Assembly (NCBI GenBank): GCA_963971285.1
Contig: OZ020251.1
Span: forward strand, 7,068,001-7,132,000
Length of the DNA: 64,000 nucleotides
Reading direction: 5' to 3'
From: Astropecten irregularis
Lineage: Eukaryota; Echinodermata; Asteroidea; Paxillosida; Astropectinidae
Shown: piece by piece, positions 13,161 to 27,671 of the stretch
Layout: each line of letters starts with the position of its first letter
Numbering within the stretch: the first letter of the stretch is position 1
Notes under the pieces: generated by a model
What the model was told of the DNA's origin: nothing
Database searches by the model: none
Seen by the model: the letters and a program-made list of their open reading frames with translations, nothing else
Position numbers and translations under genes: made by a program

Positions 13161-16100
13161 TTGAAAACTGCCTGCTCATTTCTGGGGAAAATTCAGGAAA
13201 AACAAAATTATACGTGTCTTTTTATTTTCAGTGTAGATCATATATCTGAATTTTTGAACCTGAAGTCGCCCTGCTTAGCGAAATCTGCCATGTTTTATGA
13301 ATTACGTTATGACGTGCTGCACTGTTTGTGTACTATCATATGCCAGCACGCAGTCTAATCCTATATTTTGAACCCGATCTTTGAAAACTGCCTGCTGATT
13401 TCTGGGGAAAATTCAGGAAAAACAAAATTATACGTGTCTTTTTATTTTCAGTGTAGATCATATATCTGAATTTTTGAACCTGAAGTCGCCCTGCTTAGCG
13501 AAATCCGCCATGTTTTATGAATTACGTTATGACGTGCTACACTGTTTGTGTATTATAATATGCCAGCACGCAGTCTAATCCTATATTTTGAACCCGATCT
13601 TTGAAAACTGCCTGCTCATTTCTGGGGAAAATTCAGGAAAAACAAAATTATACGTGTCTTTTTATTTTCAGTGTAGATCATATATCTGAATTTTTGAACC
13701 TGAAGTCGCCCTGCTTAGCGAAATCCGCCATGTTTTATGAATTACGTTATGACGTGCTACACTGTTTGTGTATTATAATATGCCAGCACGCAGTCTAATC
13801 CTATATTTTGAACCCGATCTTTGAAAACTGCCTGCTCATTTCTGGGGAAAATTCAGAAAAAACAAAATTATACGTGTCTTTTTATTTTCAGTGTAGATCA
13901 TATATCTGAATTTTTGAACCTGAAGTCGCCCTGCTTAGCGAAATCTGCCATGTTTTATGAATTACGTTATGACGTGCTACACTGTTTGTGTATTATAATA
14001 TGCCAGCACGCAGTCTAATCCTATATTTTGAACCCGATCTTTGAAAACTGCCTGCGGATTTCTGAGGAAAATACAGGAAAAACAAAATTATACGTGTCTT
14101 TTTATTTTCAGTGTAGATCATATATCTGAATTTTTGAACCTGAAGTCGCCCTGCTTAGCGAAATCTGCCATGTTTTATGAATTACGTTATGACGTGCTAC
14201 ACTGTTTGTGTATTATAATATGCCAACACGCTGTCTGATCCTATATTTTAAACCCGATCTTTAAAAACTGCCTGCTCATTTCTGGGGAAAATTCAGGAAA
14301 AACAAAATTATACGTGTCTTTTTATTTTCAGTGTAGATCATATATCTGAATTTTTGAACCTGAAGTCGCCCTGCTTAGCGAAATCTGCCATGTTTTATGA
14401 ATTACGTTATGACGTGCTACACTGTTTGTGTATTATAATATGCCAGCACGCAGTCTAATCCTATATTTTGAACCCGATCTTTGAAAACTGCCTGCTGATT
14501 TCTGAGGAAAATACAGGAAAAACAAAATTATATGTGTCTTTTTATTTTCAGTGTAGATCATATATCTGAATTTTTGAACCTGAAGTCGCCCTGCTTAGCG
14601 AAATCTGCCATGTTTTATGAATTACGTTATGACGTGCTACACTGTTTGTGTATTATAATATGCCAGCACGCAGTCTAATCCTATCTTTTGAACCCGATCT
14701 TTGAAAACTGCCTGCTCATTTCTGGGGAAAATTCAGGAAAAACAAAATTATACGTGTCTTTTTATTTTCAGTGTAGATCATATATCTGAATTTTTGAACC
14801 TGAAGTCGCCCTGCTTAGCGAAATCTGCCATATTTTATGAATTACGTTATGACGTGCTACACTGTTTGTGTATTATAATATGCCAGCAGGCAGTCTAATC
14901 CTTTATTTTGAACCCGATCTTTGAAAACTGCCTGCTCATTTCTGGGGGAAATTCAGGAAAAACAAAATTACACGTGTCTTTTTATTTTCAGTGTAGATCA
15001 TATATCTGAATTTTTGAACCTGAAGTCGCCCTGCTTAGCGAAATCTGCCATGTTTTATGAATTACGTTATGACGTGCTACACTGTTTGTGTATTATAATA
15101 TGCCAGCACGCAGTCTAATCCTATATTTTGAACCCGATCTTTGAAAACTGCCTGCTGATTTCTGAGGAAAATACAGGAAAAACAAAATTATACGTGTCTT
15201 TTTATTTTCAGTGTAGATCATATATCTGAATTTTTGAACCTGAAGTCGCCCTGCTTAGCGAAATCTGCCATGTTTTATGAATTACGTTATGACGTGCTAC
15301 ACTGTTTGTGTATTATAATATGCCAACACGCTGTCTGATCCTATATTTTAAACCCGATCTTTGAAAACTGCCTGCTCATTTCTGGGGAAAATTCAGGAAA
15401 AACAAAATTATACGTGTCTTTTTATTTTCAGTGTAGATCATATATCTGAATTTTTGAACCTGAAGTCGCCCTGCTTAGCGAAATCTGCCATGTTTTATGA
15501 ATTACGTTATGACGTGCTACACTGTTTGTGTATTATAATATGCCAGCACGCAGTCTAATCCTATATTTTGAACCCGATCTTTGAAAACTGCCTGCTGATT
15601 TCTGAGGAAAATACAGGAAAAACAAAATTATATGTGTCTTTTTATTTTCAGTGTAGATCATATATCTGAATTTTTGAACCTGAAGTCGCCCTGCTTAGCG
15701 AAATCTGCCATGTTTTATGAATTACGTTATGACGTGCTACACTGTTTGTGTATTATAATATGCCAGCACGCAGTCTAATCCTATATTTTGAACCCGATCT
15801 TTGAAAACTGCCTGCTGATTTCTGAGGAAAATACAGGAAAAACAAAATTATACGTGTCTTTTTATTTTCAGTGTAGATCATATATCTGAATTTTTGAACC
15901 TGAAGTCGCCCTGCTTAGCGAAATCTGCCATGTTTTATGAATTACGTTATGACGTGCTACACTGTTTGTGTATTATAATATGCCAACACGCAGTCTGATC
16001 CTATATTTTAAACCCGATCTTTGAAAACTGCCTGCTCATTTCTGGGGAAAATTCAGGAAAAACAAAATTATACGTGTCTTTTTATTTTCAGTGTAGATCA

Positions 16101-18660
16101 TATATCTGAATTTTTGAACCTGAAGTCGCCCTGCTTAGCGAAATCTGCCATGTTTTATGAATTACGTTATGACGTGCTACACTGTTTGTGTATTATAATA
16201 TGCCAGCACGCAGTCTAATCCTATCTTTTGAACCCGATCTTTGAAAACTGCCTGCTCATTTCTGGGGAAAATTCAGGAAAAACAAAATTATACGTGTCTT
16301 TTTATTTTCAGTGTAGATCATATATCTGAATTTTTGAACCTGAAGTCGCCCTGCTTAGCGAAATCTGCCATATTTAATGAATTACGTTATGACGTGCTAC
16401 ACTGTTTGTGTATTATAATATGCCAGCAGGCAGTCTAATCCTTTATTTTGAACCCGATCTTTGAAAACTGCCTGCTCATTTCTGGGGGAAATTCAGGAAA
16501 AACAAAATTACACGTGTCTTTTTATTTTCAGTGTAGATCATATATCTGAATTTTTGAACCTGAAGTCGCCCTGCTTAGCGAAATCTGCCATGTTTTATGA
16601 ATTACGTTATGACGTGCTACACTGTTTGTGTATTATAATATGCCAGCACGCAGTCTAATCCTATATTTTGAACCCGATCTTTGAAAACTGCCTGCTGATT
16701 TCTGAGGAAAATACAGGAAAAACAAAATTATACGTGTCTTTTTATTTTCAGTGTAGATCATATATCTGAATTTTTGAACCTGAAGTCGCCCTGCTTAGCG
16801 AAATCTGCCATGTTTTATGAATTACGTTATGACGTGCTACACTGTTTGTGTATTATAATATGCCAACACGCAGTCTGATCCTATATTTTAAACCCGATCT
16901 TTGAAAACTGCCTGCTCATTTCTGGGGAAAATTCAGGAAAAACAAAATTATACGTGTCTTTTTATTTTCAGTGTAGATCATATATCTGAATTTTTGAACC
17001 TGAAGTCGCCCTGCTTAGCGAAATCTGCCATATTTTATGAATTACGTTATGACGTGCTACACTGTTTGTGTATTATAATATGCCAGCACGCAGTCTAATC
17101 CTATATTTTGAACCCGATCTTTGAAAACTGCCTGCTGATTTCTGGGGAAAATTCAGGAAAAACAAAATTATACGTGTCTTTTTATTTTCAGTGTAGATCA
17201 TATATCTGAATTTTTGAACCTGAAGTCGCCCTGCTTAGCGAAATCTGCCATGTTTTATGAATTACGTTATGACGTGCTACACTGTTTGTGTATTATAATA
17301 CGCCAACACGCAGTCTGATCCTATATTTTAAACCCGATCTTTGAAAACTGCCTGCTCTTTTCTGGGGAAAATTCAGGAATAACAAAATTATACGTGTCTT
17401 TTTATTTTCAGTGTAGATCATATATCTGAATTTTTGAACCTGAAGTCGCCCTGCTTAGCGAAATCTGCCATGTTTTATGAATTACGTTATGACGTGCTAC
17501 ACTGTTTGTGTATTATAATATGCCAGCACGCAGTCTAATCCTATATTTTGAACCCGATCTTTGAAAACTGCCTGCTCATTTCTGGGGAAAATTCAGGAAA
17601 AACAAAATTATACGTGTCTTTTTATTTTCAGTGTAGATCATATATCTGAATTTTTGAACCTGAAGTCGCCCTGCTTAGCGAAATCTGCCATGTTTTATGA
17701 ATTACGTTATGACGTGCTACACTGTTTGTGTATTATAATATGCCAGCAGGCAGTCTAATCCTATATTTTGAACCCGATCTTTGATAACTGCCTGCTGATT
17801 TCTGAGGAAAATACAGGAAAAACAAAATTATACGTGTCTTTTTATTTTCAGTGTAGATCATATATCTGAATTTTTGAACCTGAAGTCGCCCTGCTTAGCG
17901 AAATCTGCCATGTTTTATGAATTACGTTATGACGTGCTACACTGTTTGTGTATTATAATATGCCAGCACGCAGTCTGATCCTATATTTTAAACCCGATCT
18001 TTGAAAACTGCCTGCTCATTTCTGGGGAAAATTCAGGAAAAACAAAATTATACGTGTCTTTTTATTTTCAGTGTAGATCATATATCTGAATTTTTGAACC
18101 TGAAGTCGCCCTGCTTAGCGAAATCTGCCATGTTTTATGAATTACGTTATGACGTGCTACACTGTTTGTGTATTATAATATGCCAGCACGCAGTCTAATC
18201 CTATCTTTTGAACCCGATCTTTGAAAACTGCCTGCTCATTTCTGGGGAAAATTCAGGAAAAACAAAATTATACGTGTCTTTTTATTTTCAGTGTAGATCA
18301 TATATCCGAATTTTTGAACCTGAAGTCGCCCTGCTTAGCGAAATCTGCCATGTTTTATGAATTACGTTATGACGTGCTACACTGTTTGTGTATTATAATA
18401 TGCCAGCACGCAGTCTAATCCTATCTTTTGAACCCGATCTTTGAAAACTGCCTGCTGATTTCTGAGAAAAATACAGGAAAAACAAAATTATACGTGTCTT
18501 TTTATTTTCAGTGTAGATCATATATCTGAATTTTTGAACCTGAAGTCGCCCTGCTTAGCGAAATCTGCCATGTTTTATGAATTACGTTATGACGTGCTAC
18601 ACTGTTTGTGTATTATAATATGCCAGCACGCTGTCTAATCCTATATTTTGAACCCGATCT

Positions 18661-21600
18661 TTGAAAACTGCCTGCTCATTTCTTTGGAAAATTCAGGAAA
18701 AACAAAATTATACGTGTCTTTTTATTTTCAGTGTAGATCATATATCTGAATTTTTGAACCTGAAGTCGCCCTGCTTAGCAAAATCTGCCATGTTTTATGA
18801 ATTACGTTATGACGTGCTACACTGTTTGTGTATTATAATATGCCAGCACGCAGTCTAATCCTATATTTTGAACCCGATCTCTGAAAACTGCCTGCTCATT
18901 TCTGGGGAAAATTCAGGAAAAACAAAATTATACGTGTCTTTTTATTTTCAGTGTAGATCATATATCTGAATTTTTGAACCTGAAGTCGCCCTGCTTAGCG
19001 AAATCTGCCATGTTTTATGAATTACGTTATGACGTGCTACACTGTTTGTGTATTATAATATGCCAGCACGCAGTCTAATCCTATATTTTGAACCCGATCT
19101 TTGAAAACTGCCTGCTGATTTCTGAGGAAAATACAGGAAAAACAAAATTATACGTGTCTTTTTATTTTCAGTGTAGATCATATATCTGAATTTTTGAACC
19201 TGAAGTCGCCCTGCTTAGCGAAATCTGCCATGTTTTATGAATTACGTTATGACGTGCTGCACTGTTTGTGTACTATCATATGCCAGCACGCAGTCTAATC
19301 CTATATTTTGAACCCGATCTTTGAAAACTGCCTGCTCATTTCTGGGGAAAATTCAGGAAAAACTAAATTATACGTGTCTTTTTATGTTCAGTGTAGATCA
19401 TATATCTGAATTTTTGAACCTGAAGTCGCCCTGCTTAGCGAAATCTGCCATGTTTAATGAATTACGTTATGACGTGCTACACTGTTTGTGTATTATAATA
19501 TGCCAGCACTCAGTCTTATCCTATATTTTGAACCCGATCTTTGAAAACTGCCTGCTGATTTCTGAGAAAAATACAGGAAAAACAAAATTATACGTGTCTT
19601 TTTATTTTCAGTGTAGATCATATATCTGAATTTTTGAACCTGAAGTCGCCCTGCTTAGCGAAATCTGCCATGTTTTATGAATTACGTTATGACGTGCTAC
19701 ACTGTTTGTGTATTATAATATGCCAGCACGCTGTCTAATCCTATATTTTGAACCCGATCTTTGAAAACTGCCTGCTCATTTCTGGGGAAAATTCAGGAAA
19801 AACAAAATTATACGTGTCTTTTTATTTTCAGTGTAGATCATATATCTGAATTTTTGAACCTGAAGTCGCCCTGCTTAGCGAAATCTGCCATGTTTTATGA
19901 ATTACGTTATGACGTGCTACACTGTTTGTGTATTATAATATGCCAGCACGCAGTCTAATCCTATATTTTGAACCCGATCTCTGAAAACTGCCTGCTCATT
20001 TCTGGGGAAAATTCAGGAAAAACAAAAGTATACGTGTCTTTTTATTTTCAGTGTAGATCATATATCTGAATTTTTGAACCTGAAGTCGCCCTGCTTAGCG
20101 AAATCTGCCATGTTTTATGAATTACGTTATGACGTGCTACACTGTTTGTGTATTATAATATGCCAGCACGCAGTCTAATCCTATATTTTGAACCCGATCT
20201 TTGAAAACTGCCTGCTGATTTCTGAGGAAAATACAGGAAAAACAAAATTATACGTGTCTTTTTATTTTCAGTGTAGATCATATATCTGAATTTTTGAACC
20301 TGAAGTCGCCCTGCTTAACGAAATCTGCCATGTTTTATGAATTACGTTATGACGTGCTACACTGTTTGTGTATTATAATATGCCAGCACGCAGTCTAATC
20401 CTATATTTTGAACCCGATCTTTGAAAACTGCCTGCTCATTTCTGGGGAAAATTCAGGAAAAACAAAATTATACGTGTCTTTTTATGTTCAGTGTAGATCA
20501 TATATCTGAATTTTTGAACCTGAAGTCGCCCTGCTTAGCGAAATCTGCCATGTTTTATGAATTACGTTATAACGTGCTACACTGTTTGTGTATTATAATA
20601 TGCCAGCACGCAGTCTAATCCTATATTTTGAACCCGATCTTTGATAACTGCCTGCTGATTTCTGAGGAAAATACAGGAAAAACAAAATTATACGTGTCTT
20701 TTTATTTTCAGTGTAGATCATATATCTGAATTTTTGAACCTGAAGTCGCCCTGCTTAGCGAAATCTGCCATGTTTTATGAATTACGTTATGACGTGCTAC
20801 ACTGTTTGTGTATTATAATATGCCAGCACGCAGTCTAATCCTATATTTTGAACCCGATCTCTGAAAACTGCCATCTGATTTCTGGGGAAAATTCAGGAAA
20901 AACAAAATTATACGTGTCTTTTTATTTTCAGTGTAGATCATATATCTGAATTTTTGAACCTGAAGTCGCCCTGCTTAGCGAAATCTGCCATGTTTTATGA
21001 ATTACGTTATGACGTGCTACACTGTTTGTGTATTATAATATGCCAGCACGCTGTCTAATCCTATATTTTGAACCCGATCTTTGAAAACTGCCTGCTCATT
21101 TCTTTGGAAAATTCAGGAAAAACAAAATTATACGTGTCTTTTTATTTTCAGTGTAGATCATATATCTGAATTTTTGAACCTGAAGTCGCCCTGCTTAGCG
21201 AAATCTGCCATGTTTTATGAATTACGTTATGACGTGCTACACTGTTTGTGTATTATAATATGCCAGCACGCAGTCTAATCCTATATTTTGAACCCGATCT
21301 TTGAAAACTGCCTGCTGATTTCTGAGGAAAATACAGGAAAAACAAAATTATACGTGTCTTTTTATTTTCAGTGTAGATCATATATCTGAATTTTTGAACC
21401 TGAAGTCGCCCTGCTTAGCGAAATCTGCCATGTTTTATGAATTACGTTATGACGTGCTGCACTGTTTGTGTACTATCATATGCCAGCACGCAGTCTAATC
21501 CTATATTTTGAACCCGATCTTTGAAAACTGCCTGCTCATTTCTGGGGAAAATTCAGGAAAAACTAAATTATACGTGTCTTTTTATGTTCAGTGTAGATCA

Positions 21601-24159
21601 TATATCTGAATTTTTGAACCTGAAGTCGCCCTGCTTAGCGAAATCTGCCATGTTTAATGAATTACGTTATGACGTGCTACACTGTTTGTGTATTATAATA
21701 TGCCAGCACTCAGTCTTATCCTATATTTTGAACCCGATCTTTGAAAACTGCCTGCTGATTTCTGAGAAAAATACAGGAAAAACAAAATTATACGTGTCTT
21801 TTTATTTTCAGTGTAGATCATATATCTGAATTTTTGAACCTGAAGTCGCCCTGCTTAGCGAAATCTGCCATGTTTTATGAATTACGTTATGACGTGCTAC
21901 ACTGTTTGTGTATTATAATATGCCAGCACGCTGTCTAATCCTATATTTTGAACCCGATCTTTGAAAACTGCCTGCTCATTTCTGGGGAAAATTCAGGAAA
22001 AACAAAATTATACGTGTCTTTTTATTTTCAGTGTAGATCATATATCTGAATTTTTGAACCTGAAGTCGCCCTGCTTAGCGAAATCTGCCATGTTTTATGA
22101 ATTACGTTATGACGTGCTACACTGTTTGTGTATTATAATATGCCAGCACGCAGTCTAATCTTATATTTTGAACCCGATCTCTGAAAACTGCCTGCTCATT
22201 TCTGGGGAAAATTCAGGAAAAACAAAAGTATACGTGTCTTTTTATTTTCAGTGTAGATCATATATCTGAATTTTTGAACCTGAAGTCGCCCTGCTTAGCG
22301 AAATCTGCCATGTTTTATGAATTACGTTATGACGTGCTACACTGTTTGTGTATTATAATATGCCAGCACGCAGTCTAATCCTATATTTTGAACCCGATCT
22401 TTGAAAACTGCCTGCTGATTTCTGAGGAAAATACAGGAAAAACAAAATTATACGTGTCTTTTTATTTTCAGTGTAGATCATATATCTGAATTTTTGAACC
22501 TGAAGTCGCCCTGCTTAACGAAATCTGCCATGTTTTATGAATTACGTTATGACGTGCTACACTGTTTGTGTATTATAATATGCCAACACGCAGTCTGATC
22601 CTATATTTTAAACCCGATCTTTGAAAACTGCCTGCTCTTTTCTGGGGAAAATTCAGGAAAACAAAATTATACGTGTCTTTTTATTTTCAGTGTAGATCAT
22701 ATATCTGAATTTTTGAACCTGAAGTCGCCCTGCTTAGCGAAATCTGCCATTTTTTATGAATTACGTTATGACGTGCTACACTGTTTGTGTATTATAATAT
22801 GCCAGCACGCAGTCTAATCCTATATTTTGAACCCGATCTTTGAAAACTGCCTGCTCATTTCTGGGGAAAATTCAGGAAAAACAAAATTATACGTGTCTTT
22901 TTATTTTCAGTGTAGATCATATATCTGAATTTTTGAACCTGAAGTCGCCCTGCTTAGCGAAATCTGCCATGTTTTATGAATTACGTTATAACGTGCTACA
23001 CTGTTTGTGTATTATAATATGCCAGCACGCAGTCTAATCCTATATTTTGAACCCGATCTTTGATAACTGCCTGCTGATTTCTGAGGAAAATACAGGAAAA
23101 ACAAAATTATACGTGTCTTTTTATTTTCAGTGTAGATCATATATCTGAATTTTTGAACCTGAAGTCGCCCTGCTTAGCGAAATCTGCCATGTTTTATGAA
23201 TTACGTTATGACGTGCTACACTGTTTGTGTATTATAATATGCCAGCACGCAGTCTAATCCTATATTTTGAACCCGATCTCTGAAAACTGCCATCTGATTT
23301 CTGGGGAAAATTCAGGAAAAACAAAATTATACGTGTCTTTTTATTTTCAGTGTAGATCATATATCTGAATTTTTGAACCTGAAGTCGCCCTGCTTAGCGA
23401 AATCTGCCATGTTTTATGAATTACGTTATGACGTGCTACACTGTTTGTGTATTATAATATGCCAGCACGCTGTCTAATCCTATATTTTGAACCCGATCTT
23501 TGAAAACTGCCTGCTCATTTCTTTGGAAAATTCAGGAAAAACAAAATTATACGTGTCTTTTTATTTTCAGTGTAGATCATATATCTGAATTTTTGAACCT
23601 GAAGTCGCCCTGCTTAGCGAAATCTGCCATGTTTTATGAATTACGTTATGACGTGCTACACTGTCTGTGTATTATAATATGCCAGCACGCAGTCTAATCC
23701 TATATTTTGAACCCGATCTCTGAAAACTGCCTGCTCATTTCTGGGGAAAATTCAGGAAAAACAAAATTATACGTGTCTTTTTATTTTCAGTGTAGATCAT
23801 ATATCTGAATTTTTGAACCTGAAGTCGCCCTGCTTAGCGAAATCTGCCATGTTTTATGAATTACGTTATGACGTGCTACACTGTTTGTGTATTATAATAT
23901 GCCAGCACGCAGTCTAATCCTATATTTTGAACCCGATCTTTGAAAACTGCCTGCTGATTTCTGAGGGAAATACAGGAAAAACAAAATTATACGTGTCTTT
24001 TTATTTTCAGTGTAGATCATATATCTGAATTTTTGAACCTGAAGTCGCCCTGCTTAGCGAAATCTGCTATGTTTTATGAATTACGTTATGACGTGCTGCA
24101 CTGTTTGTGTACTATCATATGCCAGCACGCAGTCTAATCCTATATTTTGAACCCGATCT
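18661..24159 (+). repeat. 10-11-monomer higher-order repeats
   Basis: The rare TTTCTTTGGAAAATTC monomer occurs at 18661, 21081 and 23500, spaced 2420 and 2419 bp (11 monomers, the second spacing shortened by a one-base deletion). A monomer pair with TTTATGTTCAG, TGTTTAATGA and CAGTCTTATC occurs at 19321 and 21521, 2200 bp (10 monomers) apart. In that pair one substitution removes the usual stop, so a 102-residue frame spans two monomers. This is not taken as coding. Confidence 0.8.
22640..22680 (+). other. One-base deletion that shifts satellite phase
   Basis: In this monomer the A-run after ATTCAGG is one base shorter than in neighbours. Every monomer downstream is shifted by one relative to multiples of 220. 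It is the only phase change seen between 1 and 27192 and marks a useful unique position in an otherwise uniform array. Confidence 0.9.
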
Positions 24160-27100
24160 TTGAAAACTGCCTGCTCATTTCTGGGGAAAATTCAGGAAAA
24201 ACTAAATTATACGTGTCTTTTTATTTTCAGTGTAGATCATATATCTGAATTTTTTAACCTGAAGTCGCCCTGCTTAGCGAAATCTGCCATGTTTTATGAA
24301 TTACGTTATGACGTGCTACACTGTTTGTGTATTATAATATGCCAGCACTCAGTCTAATCCTATATTTTGAACCCGATCTTTGAAAACTGCCTGCTGATTT
24401 CTGAGAAAAATACAGGAAAAACAAAATTATACGTGTCTTTTTATTTTCAGTGTAGATCATATATCTGAATTTTTGAACCTGAAGTCGCCCTGCTTAGCGA
24501 AATCTGCCATGTTTTATGAATTACGTTATGACGTGCTGCACTGTTTGTGTACTATCATATGCCAGCACGCAGTCTAATCCTATATTTTGAACCCGATCTT
24601 TGAAAACTGCCTGCTCATTTCTGGGGAAAATTCAGGAAAAACTAAATTATACGTGTCTTTTTATTTTCAGTGTAGATCATATATCTGAATTTTTGAACCT
24701 GAAGTCGCCCTGCTTAGCGAAATCTGCCATGTTTTATGAATTACGTTATGACGTGCTACACTGTTTGTGTACTATCATATGCCAGCACGCAGTCTAATCC
24801 TATATTTTGAACCCGATCTTTGAAAACTGCCTGCTCATTTCTGGGGAAAATTCAGGAAAAACTAAATTATACGTGTCTTTTTATTTTCAGTGTAGATCAT
24901 ATATCTGAATTTTTTAACCTGAAGTCGCCCTGCTTAGCGAAATCTGCCATGTTTTATGAATTACGTTATGACGTGCTACACTGTTTGTGTATTATAATAT
25001 GCCAGCACTCAGTCTAATCCTATATTTTGAACCCGATCTTTGAAAACTGCCTGCTGATTTCTGAGAAAAATACAGGAAAAACAAAATTATACGTGTCTTT
25101 TTATTTTCAGTGTAGATCATATATCTGAATTTTTGAACCTGAAGTCGCCCTGCTTAGCGAAATCTGCCATGTTTTATGAATTACGTTATGACGTGCTGCA
25201 CTGTTTGTGTACTATCATATGCCAGCACGCAGTCTAATCCTATCTTTTGAACCCGATCTTTGAAAACTGCCTGCTCATTTCTGGGGAAAATTCAGGAAAA
25301 ACTAAATTATACGTGTCTTTTTATTTTCAGTGTAGATCATATATCTGAATTTTTGAACCTGAAGTCGCCCTGCTTAGCGAAATCTGCCATGTTTTATGAA
25401 TTACGTTATGACGTGCTACACTGTTTGTGTATTATAATATGCCAGCACTCAGTCTAATCCTATATTTTGAACCCGATCTTTGAAAACTGCCTGCTGATTT
25501 CTGGGGAAAATTCAGGAAAAACTAAATTATACGTGTCTTTTTATTTTCAGTGTAGATCATATATCTGAATTTTTGAACCTGAAGTCGCCCTGCTTAGCGA
25601 AATCTGCCATGTTTTATGAATTACGTTATGACGTGCTACACTGTTTGTGTATTATAATATGCCAGCACGCAGTCTAATCCTATATTTTGAACCCGATCTT
25701 TGAAAACTGCCTGCTCATTTCTGGGGAAAATTCAGGAAAAACAAAATTATACGTGTCTTTTTATTTTCAGTGTAGATCATATATCTGAATTTTTGAACCT
25801 GAAGTCGCCCTGCTTAGCGAAATCTGCCATGTTTTATGAATTACGTTATGACGTGCTGCACTGTTTGTGTACTATCATATGCCAGCACGCAGTCTAATCC
25901 TATATTTTGAACCCGATCTTTGAAAACTGCCTGCTCATTTCTGGGGAAAATTCAGGAAAAACTAAATTATACGTGTCTTTTTATTTTCAGTGTAGATCAT
26001 ATATCTGAATTTTTGAACCTGAAGTCGCCCTGCTTAGCGAAATCTGCCATGTTTTATGAATTACGTTATGACGTGCTACACTGTTTGTGTATTATAATAT
26101 GCCAGCACTCAGTCTAATCCTATATTTTGAACCCGATCTTTGAAAACTGCCTGCTGATTTCTGAGAAAAATACAGGAAAAACAAAATTATACGTGTCTTT
26201 TTATTTTCAGTGTAGATCATATATCTGAATTTTTGAACCTGAAGTCGCCCTGCTTAGCGAAATCTGCCATGTTTTATGAATTACGTTATGACGTGCTACA
26301 CTGTTTGTGTATTATAATATGCCAGCACGCTGTCTAATCCTATATTTTGAACCCGATCTTTGAAAACTGCCTGCTCATTTCTTTGGAAAATTCAGGAAAA
26401 ACAAAATTATACGTGTCTTTTTATTTTCAGTGTAGATCATATATCTGAATTTTTGAACCTGAAGTCGCCCTGCTTAGCGAAATCTGCCATGTTTTATGAA
26501 TTACGTTATGACGTGCTACACTGTTTGTGTATTATAATATGCCAGCACGCAGTCTAATCCTATATTTTGAACCCGATCTCTGAAAACTGCCTGCTCATTT
26601 CTGGGGAAAATTCAGGAAAAACAAAATTATACGTGTCTTTTTATTTTCAGTGTAGATCATATATCTGAATTTTTGAACCTGAAGTCGCCCTGCTTAGCGA
26701 AATCTGCCATGTTTTATGAATTACGTTATGACGTGCTACACTGTTTGTGTATTATAATATGCCAGCACGCAGTCTAATCCTATATTTTGAACCCGATCTT
26801 TGAAAACTGCCTGCTGATTTCTGAGGAAAATACAGGAAAAACAAAATTATACGTGTCTTTTTATTTTCAGTGTAGATCATATATCTGTATTTTTGAACCT
26901 GAAGTCGCCCTGCTTAGCGAAATCTGCCATGTTTTATGAATTACGTTATGACGTGCTGCACTGTTTGTGTACTATCATATGCCAGCACGCAGTCTAATCC
27001 TATATTTTGAACCCGATCTTTGAAAACTGCCTGCTCATTTCTGGGGAAAATTCAGGAAAAACTAAATTATACGTGTCTTTTTATTTTCAGTGTAGATCAT

Positions 27101-27188
27101 ATATCTGAATTTTTTAACCTGAAGTCGCCCTGCTTAGCGAAATCTGCCATGTTTTATGAATTAAGTTATGACGTGCTACACTGTTTGT

Positions 27189-27192
27189 GTAT
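27189..27192. other. Target-site duplication GTAT, left copy
   Basis: The satellite reads TGTTTGTGTAT up to 27192, then foreign sequence begins. The right flank restarts with GTATTATAATATGCC at 51739. Intact monomers read GTGTATTATAATATGCC, so GTAT is present twice around the insertion and once in empty monomers. This is a clean 4-bp duplication. A TTAA-specific (piggyBac-like) or TA-specific (Tc1-like) inserter is therefore excluded. Confidence 0.9.
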
Positions 27193-27223
27193 AACGCGAT
27201 TGGAACTATTTTGGAATAATTGG
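27193..27223 (+). repeat. Left terminal inverted repeat of the 24.5-kb element
   Basis: Begins AACGCGATTGGAACTATTTT and pairs with 51708-51738 on the opposite strand. The single mismatch is at 27218 (A here, T in the reverse complement of the right copy). Similarity drops off after 31 bp. Confidence 0.93.
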
Positions 27224-27671
27224 ATAAGCCCATTTCTCGCTTTTAACTACGAAAAAGTCAAAGATTTAAAGTTTCATTTCGAAGATTCCCCTTTTCGAGA
27301 AGGAATATTACAAGGTACAAGAAATACTACTGGAATATATATTAATTTAATTTTATTCGAGAAATTTTGAGGGTACCGAGTTCAATTCTCTTAAAAAGCA
27401 TTATTCACTGCTTTAAAACAAAACGTTCGTTACTGGGAAAGTCATCTCAATACAAGTAGCAATTTAAGTAAATAAATGACAAATATGAGAAAGTCCCTGA
27501 ATCATCAAATCAACTGAAGTGTTTATTTTCAACCTTTGGCTTAATTAAAACACACACCGATAAAAACAAATTAGCAACACAAATTTACATTTAACAAAGA
27601 GAGGCAAGCTATATGTGGAATACACTAACACACAAGAGACATCGCTGCATGATCACACTGTGCGTAGAAGA
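27224..27671. other. Left subterminal unique sequence
   Basis: About 450 bp of AT-rich, apparently single-copy sequence between the terminal repeat and the first palindrome array. A frame runs from satellite into this stretch (27020-27370), but it is a chimera created by the insertion. No gene or motif was recognised. Confidence 0.6.

Larger units (their letters stand above)
1..27192 (+). repeat. 220-bp satellite array, left block
   Basis: Head-to-tail 220-bp monomers, about 124 copies, entering from outside the window and ending at an abrupt junction at 27192. Most monomers differ by only a few bases. Two main subtypes differ early in the unit (CTCATTTCTGGGGAAAATTC versus CTGATTTCTGAGGAAAATAC). 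Further diagnostic variants are TGCTGCAC...TACTATCATA, ACTAAATTA, CAGCACTCAG and CAGCACGCTG. The unit is about two-thirds A+T. The 65-residue frame in many monomers starts at TTG, and 220 is not a multiple of three, so there is no continuous reading frame and I do not call it coding. Array size and higher-order structure fit centromeric or other heterochromatic satellite, but location on the chromosome cannot be seen here. Phase is kept to about 22.65 kb, where a single A is lost. Confidence 0.97.

Noticed and set aside
27020..27370. 116-residue frame ending in non-satellite sequence
   Set aside because: It runs across the insertion junction at 27192/27193, so it is a chance fusion of satellite and transposon sequence.
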